Assembly (NCBI GenBank): GCA_020431545.1
Contig: JAGQIB010000261.1
Span: 1 to 6,325 of the forward strand
Reading direction: 5' to 3'
From: Gemmatimonadota bacterium
Lineage (GTDB): Bacteria > ARS69
Length of the DNA: 6,325 bases
The notes under the pieces are model-generated. The model did no database searches. It had not been told where the DNA came from and was given only the letters and a program-made list of their open reading frames with translations. Shown here one piece after another: positions 1 through 6,158 of this stretch (position 1 is the stretch's first letter; the number at the start of each line of letters is the position of its first letter). The translations under genes were made by a program, and so were the position numbers.

Positions 1-1
1 G

Positions 2-964
2 GGCAAGCTCGGCCAGGGCGGCATGGGCGAGGTGTACCGCGCGAAGCACGCGCTGCTCCAGCGGGACGCAGCGATCAAGCTGATCCGTCCGGAGCTCGCG
101 GGAAGCGGAACGTCGCGCGACCGGGCGCTCCCGCGCTTCGAGCGCGAGGCTCGCGTGACTGCGAGTCTTCGTTCCCCGCACACGGTCGAACTGTACGACT
201 TCGGCGTATCGGAAGCGGGCGCGTTCTACTACGTGATGGAGCTCCTGGACGGCATCGATCTGCAGACCGGGGTCGCCCGCTACGGGCCGATGCCCGCCTC
301 GCGGGTGGTGTTCCTGTTGCGGCAGGTGTGCGACTCCCTGGAGGAGGCGCACGTCGCGGGGCTCGTGCACCGCGACATCAAGCCGGCGAACATCTTCGTG
401 TGCCGGTACGGCCTGCGTTACGACTTCGTGAAGGTGCTCGACTTCGGGCTCGTGAGCGTTGGGCTTCGCGAGAACACGGGTGCCGCCGAACTCACGATGG
501 AGGGGTTCGTGGGCGGCACGCCGGCCTATCTCGCACCCGAGATGGCGTCGCGGGCGCACACCGTGGACGGCCGCGCCGACGTCTACTCCGTGGGATGCGT
601 CGCCTACTGGCTGCTCACCGGCCGCGCGCCGTTCGAACGGGACAGCGCGCTCGCCACGGTGCTGGCGCACGTGAACGATCCGCCGATCCCTCCGTCCCAG
701 GTCACGGAACTCCCGGTGCCGGCGTCGCTCGAGTCGCTCGTGCTCGCGTGCCTCGCGAAGTCGCCCGACGATCGCCCCCCCTCTGCCGGGGAGCTGGCGC
801 GACGCCTGGAGGTCGCGGGCCGGGAGGCGGAGGCAAGCGACGGCGGGTCGGCATGGAACGCCGACGAGGCGCGCGCCTGGTGGGAGACGCACCGACCGGA
901 GAGGTCGGTGACCGAGTTCCCGGCCGACGTATCGCCCCTGACGGTCACGAAGACGATGCCGTAG
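2..964 (+). CDS. Hanks-type serine/threonine protein kinase, 5'-truncated by the window edge
   Basis: This is a cytoplasmic eukaryote-like kinase that transfers phosphate from ATP to Ser/Thr of unknown substrates. The frame is open from base 2, and the ATG at 23 lies inside the glycine-rich loop, so the true start is upstream of the window. Numbering from the first visible codon (320 residues), the sequence shows the loop GQGGMGEV (4-11), the ATP-anchoring Lys26 in AIKL, the probable helix-C Glu49, HRDIKPAN (123-130), DFG (147-149), the activation segment ending GGTPAYLAPE (171-180), DVYSVG (193-198) and the late conserved Arg258. All catalytic residues are present, so it should be active. 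After the kinase fold there are only about 50 residues: a small acidic linker, a WNADEARAWWETHRP stretch (285-299) and a Thr/Ser-rich end. There is no membrane helix or PASTA/WD40/TPR sensor domain on this side. It converges on the histidine kinase gene. Substrate and signal are unknown. Confidence 0.95.
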   Translation, partial: GKLGQGGMGEVYRAKHALLQRDAAIKLIRPELAGSGTSRDRALPRFEREARVTASLRSPHTVELYDFGVSEAGAFYYVMELLDGIDLQTGVARYGPMPASRVVFLLRQVCDSLEEAHVAGLVHRDIKPANIFVCRYGLRYDFVKVLDFGLVSVGLRENTGAAELTMEGFVGGTPAYLAPEMASRAHTVDGRADVYSVGCVAYWLLTGRAPFERDSALATVLAHVNDPPIPPSQVTELPVPASLESLVLACLAKSPDDRPPSAGELARRLEVAGREAEASDGGSAWNADEARAWWETHRPERSVTEFPADVSPLTVTKTMP

Positions 965-1003
965 GGCGTGAAGCGTCCGGCCGACCCTCCCGTCGACGCC
1001 TAC
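961..1003. terminator. Possible bidirectional hairpin between convergent genes
   Basis: GTAGGGCGT (961-969) can pair with ACGCCTAC (996-1003), giving eight base pairs with one bulged G at 966 and a 26-base loop. Each arm contains one gene's stop codon: TAG of the Ser/Thr kinase at 962-964 and TAG of the histidine kinase at 1000-1002. The position suits a shared transcription end for the two convergent genes. The loop is long and no T-run follows on either strand, so it is not a canonical intrinsic terminator. In GC-rich DNA a pairing of this size could arise by chance. Confidence 0.22.
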
Positions 1004-2307
1004 GGAAGAAGGATGGCGAACACCGCTCCCCCCCGCCCCGAGTCCCGGAGCGAGAAGTCCAGTCCGTGGCCGATCAGGATCTCCTGCACGAGCGTGAGTC
1101 CGATCCCCTGCCCGGTCGGTTTCGACGTGAAGAACGGCGAGAACAGGCTCGGGACCACGTCGGCGGGGATGCCGCCGCCGGTGTCCTCGATCTCGAGGGC
1201 GAGACGAGACCCGCGCGTTTCCCAGCGAACGCGGATGGCACCGTCCGCGCCGATCGCGTCCAGCGCGTTGCGGAAGACGTTGAGGAGCGCCTGTTCCATC
1301 TGCGAGGCGTCGAGCGGCATGGCCTCCGAGGGCGGACGGCCCTCCGTGATCCACTCGATCCGTCGTTCCGCGCACTCGTCGCGCAGCAGGATCCGGAGCG
1401 ACTCGACGATCTCCGCGAGCCGGAACGGCTCCTTCGTCGGCGGCGGGAGGCGAATCACGTCGGCGAAGCTCCGAACGAAATCGTTGAGGCGCGCGGTGCG
1501 AGTCGTCGCCACGCGGATCGCGTCGCGGAAATCGGCACGATCGTTCGGTCCGATCTGATCGGCGTAGTTCAAGCAGGAATCCAGCAGGCTCGTCACCCCG
1601 CCCGCCGTGTTGTTGACCTCGTGCGAGATCATTCGAATGAGCTTCTCGTAGGCCGCCTTCTCCGACTGCCGCAGCTCCTCCGTCAGCTCCTCCAGGACGA
1701 AGTACTCGCGGCGGAATCCCCGATCGAAGAACGTCCCGCGATGCGCGCGCACACGACGTCGGCCGTGGAGCGGGAGCACGGTCGTCGTGCCGAGCGGGAG
1801 TCGGTCGAGACAATGAGCGAACGGGGCCTCGAGCTCCGCCAGCCGCCGGCCCGTGGCGACCGCCGGCGACGTGTCCAGCAGAGCGGCGGCACTCCCGTTG
1901 ATCTGCACGATCTCCCGATCGAGATCGAGGGTGATCACGGCCGTCGCGCCCGTCTCGAGGATCTGTCGCAGGAAGTGCTCCTGCTCTTCGTGCCGGATCC
2001 GCTCGTCGCGGAGTTCTCCCGCCATGCGGTTGTAGACTCGAACGAGCCCGTCCATCTCCGGATTGCCGGACTCGCGAAACCGCGACGAGAGGTCCTTCGA
2101 CTGCAGGAGATCCACCCCGGCGCGCAGCACCTCCAGCGGCTCGAACGTCAGCCGGATCAGGCGGACGCCGAGCGCGAGCGACAAGCCCAGGATCAGCTCG
2201 GACGCGAGGACCGCGTACGGGTGGCCGCGCAGCAGGTACAGCACGGCTCCCCCGAGCACGACGTGGACGGCGATCAGATAGACATACGAGAGAGTCTTCC
2301 GGCTCAA
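1000..2307 (-). CDS. Membrane sensor histidine kinase (2 TM, HAMP, PAS, HisKA, HATPase), NtrY/NtrB-like
   Basis: This is the autophosphorylating sensor of a two-component pair with the adjacent sigma-54 regulator. The 435 residues show two membrane helices (about 8-26 and 32-51) joined by only RGHPY, a HAMP linker (about 50-103), a PAS domain (about 110-205), an H-box with phospho-acceptor His229 in SHEVNN, an N-box (Asn343 and Asn347), a G1 box DTGGG (375-379), an F-box around FSPFFTSK (389-396) and a G2 box GQGIGL (399-404). All parts needed for ATP binding and phosphotransfer are present. The start is TTG, overlapping the regulator's TGA as TTGA. No ATG fits, and the first downstream GTG (residue 18) would remove most of helix 1. 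The Shine-Dalgarno is weak (GAGAAG about 14 bases upstream), so translation probably depends on coupling. With no periplasmic domain, the signal is likely to come from the membrane, from a partner protein, or through the PAS domain. Confidence 0.95.
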   Translation of the reverse strand: MSRKTLSYVYLIAVHVVLGGAVLYLLRGHPYAVLASELILGLSLALGVRLIRLTFEPLEVLRAGVDLLQSKDLSSRFRESGNPEMDGLVRVYNRMAGELRDERIRHEEQEHFLRQILETGATAVITLDLDREIVQINGSAAALLDTSPAVATGRRLAELEAPFAHCLDRLPLGTTTVLPLHGRRRVRAHRGTFFDRGFRREYFVLEELTEELRQSEKAAYEKLIRMISHEVNNTAGGVTSLLDSCLNYADQIGPNDRADFRDAIRVATTRTARLNDFVRSFADVIRLPPPTKEPFRLAEIVESLRILLRDECAERRIEWITEGRPPSEAMPLDASQMEQALLNVFRNALDAIGADGAIRVRWETRGSRLALEIEDTGGGIPADVVPSLFSPFFTSKPTGQGIGLTLVQEILIGHGLDFSLRDSGRGGAVFAILLP

Positions 2308-3695
2308 GTCCGGATACCGAACTTCTCGAGACGACGGTACAGGGCCGCGCGGCTCAGGCCGAGCGACTCCGCGACCCGGCTGAGATTCCCTTCGTGATGT
2401 CCGAGGCTCTTCACGATCATCGCCCGCTCCATCTCCTCAACCGTCATCTGCCCGACCGGTGGCGTCCAGTCGCCGGACGCCTCGGCGCCCCGAGCTTCGT
2501 CGATCATGCCGGTCCGCCGGACGTCCTCGAGTCCGAGATCCGAGCGCTCCGCCACGAGCGCCGTCCGTTCCACGAAATGTCGCAACTGGCGCACGTGTCC
2601 CGGCCACGGCCGCGCGGCGAGCCACTGCAACGCCTCCTCGCGGATCGCCAGCCCGGGGCGATCGTACTCGCGAGCGGCCTGTCGTGCGAAGTGCCGCGCG
2701 AGGAGCGGGATGTCCCCCCGCCGCTCCTCCAGTCGGGGCAGCCGGATGGTGATCAGGTTGATTCGATAGTAGAGATCCTCGCGGAAGCGGCCCTCGCGAA
2801 CGGCCCGCTCGAGGTCCCGGTTCGTGGCCGAGATCACCCGAACGTCGAGCGGGCGGGGCCGACTGTCCCCGAGCACCTCGAACGTTCGCTCCTGGAGCAC
2901 GCGGAGCATCTTCACCTGGCAGGCGGGGTCCAGCTCTCCGATCTCGTCGAGCAGGATGGTGCCGCCTTCGGCCCGCGCGAAGCGACCCTCACGATCCTGG
3001 TGCGCGTCGGTGAAGGCGCCCTTCCGGTGCCCGAACATCTCGCTCTCGAACAGGGTCCGCGGAATGCCGCCGAGGTTCACCTTCACGAGCGGCGCGTCGC
3101 GACGGCGACTGTTGCGGTGCAGGAACTCGGCGACGACTTCCTTGCCGGTGCCGCTCTCCCCCGTCACGAGGACGGAGGCGTCGGTGGCCGCGACCTTCGC
3201 CGCGAGGCCGATCGCGCGGAGGAATGCCGGGCTCTCCCCCACCACGCCGGAGAGATCGTATCGACTCGCGAGCTCCTCGCGATCGGCGCCGGGCTCCTCC
3301 ACCCCGCCGCGCCGACCGGGACCGAGGGCGGTGCGGATCGCGAGCAGCATCTGCGCGTTGTTCCAAGGCTTCGTGATGAAGTCCTGCGCGCCGGCCCGGA
3401 TTCCCTCCACCGCGAGCTCGATGGATCCCCAGGCCGTCATCAGGATCACCGGAACGTCCGGGCGCCGCTCGCGAATGGCGATCAGCAGCGCGAGCCCTTC
3501 CTCGCCGGTGGTCTTCCGGGTGAAGTTCATGTCCTGGAGAACCGCGTCGAAACTCCGCGACTCGAGCTGCTCGAGCGCCTCCCCCGGTGTGGCCACGCAC
3601 GCGGACGCGAAGCCCGACTGCTTCAGCAGCAGGGCGAGCGAAGCCGTGACGGCGTCGTCGTCGTCGATGACGAGGATCGTTCCGGTGGTCGACAT
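2304..3695 (-). CDS. Sigma-54-dependent NtrC/AtoC-family response regulator
   Basis: This is an enhancer-binding activator that, once phosphorylated, uses ATP hydrolysis to open sigma-54 promoters. The 463 residues have the full three-domain layout. The receiver (about 5-122) has an acidic pocket at 11-14, phospho-acceptor Asp55, Thr87 and Lys109 in TKPW. The AAA+ domain (about 149-380) has Walker A GESGTGKE (179-186), the sigma-54 contact loop as GAFTDA (226-231), Walker B ILLDE (247-251), an arginine-finger region REGRFREDLYYRI (300-312) and sensor II Arg369 in WPGHVRQL. The C-terminal Fis-type helix-turn-helix lies at about 436-461. The ATG at 3695 follows the permease 2 stop by four bases and gives a normal receiver N-terminus. 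Its TGA overlaps the start of the kinase gene, so the two are almost certainly cognate. The obvious target is the operon's own promoter, which is outside the window. Confidence 0.97.
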   Translation of the reverse strand: MSTTGTILVIDDDDAVTASLALLLKQSGFASACVATPGEALEQLESRSFDAVLQDMNFTRKTTGEEGLALLIAIRERRPDVPVILMTAWGSIELAVEGIRAGAQDFITKPWNNAQMLLAIRTALGPGRRGGVEEPGADREELASRYDLSGVVGESPAFLRAIGLAAKVAATDASVLVTGESGTGKEVVAEFLHRNSRRRDAPLVKVNLGGIPRTLFESEMFGHRKGAFTDAHQDREGRFARAEGGTILLDEIGELDPACQVKMLRVLQERTFEVLGDSRPRPLDVRVISATNRDLERAVREGRFREDLYYRINLITIRLPRLEERRGDIPLLARHFARQAAREYDRPGLAIREEALQWLAARPWPGHVRQLRHFVERTALVAERSDLGLEDVRRTGMIDEARGAEASGDWTPPVGQMTVEEMERAMIVKSLGHHEGNLSRVAESLGLSRAALYRRLEKFGIRT

Positions 3696-3699
3696 GCAC

Positions 3700-4920
3700 T
3701 CACTCGTAGCCGAGAGCCCGGGCCGGCTCGATCCGGGTGGCGAGCCAGCTCGGATAGAGACCGCAGAGGATCACGAAACCGTACATCACGAGCAACGAAG
3801 ATCCCAGGGCACAGGCGACGACCTTGCCCGGCTCCTGGAGGAGGCCGAGGAACGGAAGCTGCAGGTACAGGACCGATCCCGCCAGAACCGAGATCGAGGT
3901 CAGCGCCAGCAGCTCGCCGAGCAGCTGCCGGCGGACCCCGTCGGCCGTCGCTCCCATCGCCCGTCGCACTCCGATCTCGTCCGTGCGCCGGATCACGCTC
4001 TGCCAGAGAACCCCGATCAGGCCGAGCCCGACCATCAGGATCAGGAAGAGCGCGACCACCGCGAACAGAAGCAGCGGCAGCATCGCCTCGCGGAGGAGCC
4101 GGGTCCGCATGTCGTCCATCCGGGTGAGCGTGAAGCTCCAGCCGGGGGCGATCGCCGAGGCGGTTCGCAGCAGCTCCTCCTCCAGCGCGGCCGGAGCCCC
4201 GGGCCGCACCCGCACGAGCAGATCGCGCGGCGGGAAGCCGCGGAACGTCTCCCAGTCGATCTGCCGCACGATCTGGGGCTCGGACGCGCGGTGTTCGCCG
4301 CGCCCGCGGTACGGACGGATCACGCCCACGATCCGTTGCCGGGGATTGTCGTCCTCGACCGAATCCCCGTCGTCCGATTCCTTCCGGGGAATCAACCGAC
4401 CCACCGCGCTCTCGTCCGGAAACAGCTTTCGGGCGTAGTCCTGCGTGACGAGCACCGGTTCCTCTTCGCCGCCGCCGTTCTCGCCGAAGAACTCGCCTTC
4501 CACGAGTTCGAGGCGCAGGACCTCCGGCATCTCGCGTGTCGCCTGCAGCACGCCGACGTGGACCTGCTCGCCGTTCACCTCGAACGTCGTCCGCCACCGC
4601 GAGTTCGTGTAGGGGACGTTCGTCTGCATGGACGCCGCCACGACGTCGGGGCGGTTCCGCACCGCCTCCTCGATCCTTCCGAACTGACGGCGCACCGAGA
4701 GCTTCGCATCCTCGTTCAGCGAGTGGTAGGGACCCGAGTTCACCGAGATCGCCCAGACGTCGCGGCGATCGAAGCCCATCGGCTCGTTCCAGTTCAGCAG
4801 GAACGAGGAGCCCATCGTGGAGATCCCGCAGAGCAGCAGAAACGAGACCAGGATCTCCACCATCACGAGTCCGTTGCGCTTGCGCCGGTTCCAGACCAGG
4901 CGGAACAGATGTCGGATCAT
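3700..4920 (-). CDS. ABC transporter permease 2, MacB/FtsX type
   Basis: This is the second membrane subunit (406 aa) of the type VII ABC machine. Topology as read: a basic cytoplasmic N-terminus, helix 1 (about 18-41), a large periplasmic MacB-like domain (about 45-278), then three helices (about 280-306, 334-360 and 367-391). After helix 2 comes RRTDEIGVRRAMGAT (311-325), the conserved FtsX/MacB segment that faces the ATPase. The end YPSWLATRIEPARAL (389-403) is the family's usual C-terminal signature. The frame stays open far upstream through permease 1, but the real start is the ATG at 4920. It overlaps the permease 1 stop as ATGA and has a good Shine-Dalgarno seven bases away, and homology begins there. 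An unusually acidic stretch lies in the periplasmic domain (about 181-191). It differs strongly from permease 1, so the two probably form a heterodimer. The substrate is unknown. Confidence 0.95.
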   Translation of the reverse strand: MIRHLFRLVWNRRKRNGLVMVEILVSFLLLCGISTMGSSFLLNWNEPMGFDRRDVWAISVNSGPYHSLNEDAKLSVRRQFGRIEEAVRNRPDVVAASMQTNVPYTNSRWRTTFEVNGEQVHVGVLQATREMPEVLRLELVEGEFFGENGGGEEEPVLVTQDYARKLFPDESAVGRLIPRKESDDGDSVEDDNPRQRIVGVIRPYRGRGEHRASEPQIVRQIDWETFRGFPPRDLLVRVRPGAPAALEEELLRTASAIAPGWSFTLTRMDDMRTRLLREAMLPLLLFAVVALFLILMVGLGLIGVLWQSVIRRTDEIGVRRAMGATADGVRRQLLGELLALTSISVLAGSVLYLQLPFLGLLQEPGKVVACALGSSLLVMYGFVILCGLYPSWLATRIEPARALGYE

Positions 4921-6158
4921 CCCGTCTCTCCCTTCAGCGCGGCCACCGGGTGCACGCGCGACATGCGCCAGGCCGGGAACAGACCCGACAGGATGCCGAA
5001 GAACGTGGCCAGGGCGATCCCGACCACGAACACGCGAAGGCTCACCGTGAAGTGCGCATACGGAACCAGGCCGCTCGCGTTCACCGCCGCCAGCACCGCG
5101 GCGGACAGCACGAGTCCGATCACCCCGCCCACGAGACACAGCACCACGTTCTCGAGGACGAACTGATGGATCAGGTGACGCGAAGACGCCCCGAACGCCT
5201 TTCGCACGCCGATCTCGGAGGTTCGCTCGTAGATCCGGCTCAGGTTGACGTTCACGAGATTGATCGCGGGCAGGAGCATGAACGCGAGAACGAGCGCCGC
5301 GACCATCCCCGTGAACTTCCGCAAGGCGTTCCGGGACGGCCGATCCGAGAAGAACTTCACGGCCACGGTCTCGATCGGGGTCATGGGGAACCCCTCGAGC
5401 TTCGAGAACTCGTCCTCCGGCGGGAACGTGACCCGCTCCAGACGCGCCGCGAAGTCGTCGCGGATCGCGGGGAAGGCGTCGCGTGACTCCGCCACGAGGA
5501 CCCCCTCGAAGCTCCCCATCAGGGCCTCGCGGAACGACGGGTCGGGGATGGTCCCGATCGGGACCCATACGTCGGAGTACGCGAGGTCGTACACGGGGCT
5601 CACGTTCGCCACCACGCCGAGGACCTCGTAGGTCCGCCCCGAGAGCGCGATCGACTGTCCGACCGCCGGGCTCTCGCCGAAGTACTCGCGACTCGCGGCC
5701 TCGGTGATCACGGCCACGGGACGCCCGACGCGATCGTCCTCCCGCGTGTAGGGGGCGCCTTCCAGGAAGCGGAAGTCGTACGCGTCCCAGTAGACGCCGT
5801 CCGTGTGGCGCAGCTTCAGGTCCGTGCGACGTCCCTCCGGATAGCCCACGACACTCGTGGTCCCGCCCACGATCGACATCATCTCCACCCCGGGCAGATC
5901 GCGGCAGTACCGGTCCAGGAATCCGAAGCCCGGCTCCCCGTTCCACTCGACGTTCTCCCCGGACTCGAGCATGTAGGAGATCCGGAGTGTTCGGTCGATG
6001 TTCACCTGCGGCGGCTTCGGGGCCAGCACGTGGTCGACGACGGCGGTCAAGACCATCAGCACCACGAGCGTGAAGCTGATCCCGAACAGGCTGATGAACG
6101 TGAAGAAGCGACGCCGAGCCAGAACCTTGAGCGCGACCTTGAGATAGTTCTCGAACAT
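4917..6158 (-). CDS. ABC transporter permease 1, MacB/FtsX type
   Basis: This is the first membrane subunit (413 aa) of the exporter. It has a basic N-terminus, helix 1 (about 18-41), a large periplasmic domain (about 45-280, MacB_PCD-like) and three C-terminal helices (about 284-305, 333-359 and 374-396). The cytoplasmic segment ERTSEIGVRKAFGASSRHL (311-329) and the end FPAWRMSRVHPVAALKG (394-410) are hallmarks of FtsX-family permeases. These proteins do not pass substrate through a channel. They transmit ATPase movement to their periplasmic domains (known for MacB and LolCDE). I chose the ATG at 6158 over the TTG at 6161 because it makes the tight TGATG junction with the ATPase stop and has AGGTG at a suitable distance. 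In MacB proper the ATPase and permease are one chain; here they are separate, as in Lol-type and many environmental systems. Confidence 0.96.
   Translation of the reverse strand: MFENYLKVALKVLARRRFFTFISLFGISFTLVVLMVLTAVVDHVLAPKPPQVNIDRTLRISYMLESGENVEWNGEPGFGFLDRYCRDLPGVEMMSIVGGTTSVVGYPEGRRTDLKLRHTDGVYWDAYDFRFLEGAPYTREDDRVGRPVAVITEAASREYFGESPAVGQSIALSGRTYEVLGVVANVSPVYDLAYSDVWVPIGTIPDPSFREALMGSFEGVLVAESRDAFPAIRDDFAARLERVTFPPEDEFSKLEGFPMTPIETVAVKFFSDRPSRNALRKFTGMVAALVLAFMLLPAINLVNVNLSRIYERTSEIGVRKAFGASSRHLIHQFVLENVVLCLVGGVIGLVLSAAVLAAVNASGLVPYAHFTVSLRVFVVGIALATFFGILSGLFPAWRMSRVHPVAALKGETG
4928..4934 (-). promoter_or_regulatory. Ribosome binding site for permease 2
   Basis: AAGGGAG on the minus strand, with GGAG ending seven bases before the ATG at 4920. 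It lies inside the last codons of permease 1. It fixes the permease 2 start against the much longer open frame that runs upstream. Confidence 0.75.

Noticed and set aside
1672..1693. Direct repeat of CAGCTCCTCC
   Set aside because: It reflects repeated Leu-Glu-Glu codons in the linker before the kinase H-box (coiled-coil sequence), not a mobile or regulatory repeat.
328..2397. 689-codon plus-strand open frame across the end of the Ser/Thr kinase and the whole histidine kinase
   Set aside because: The product is Arg/Glu-rich low-complexity sequence with no domain. It overlaps two genes with full catalytic motifs in other frames, so it is a high-GC shadow.
3654..3666. Short TCG trinucleotide repeat
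   Set aside because: It simply encodes the four-Asp acidic pocket of the receiver domain (DDDD, residues 11-14). A slippage role has no support.
2394..4127. 577-codon plus-strand open frame antisense to the sigma-54 regulator
   Set aside because: It has skewed Arg/Pro/Gly-rich composition and no recognisable motif, and the regulator on the other strand is complete.
3623..4597. 324-codon minus-strand open frame across the permease 2 / regulator joint
   Set aside because: Arg/Gly/Pro-rich shadow in a different frame from both real genes, with no domain seen.
2824..5166. 780-codon plus-strand open frame antisense to the regulator and both permeases
   Set aside because: It spans three real genes on the opposite strand and gives no domain, consistent with few stop codons in GC-rich antisense frames.
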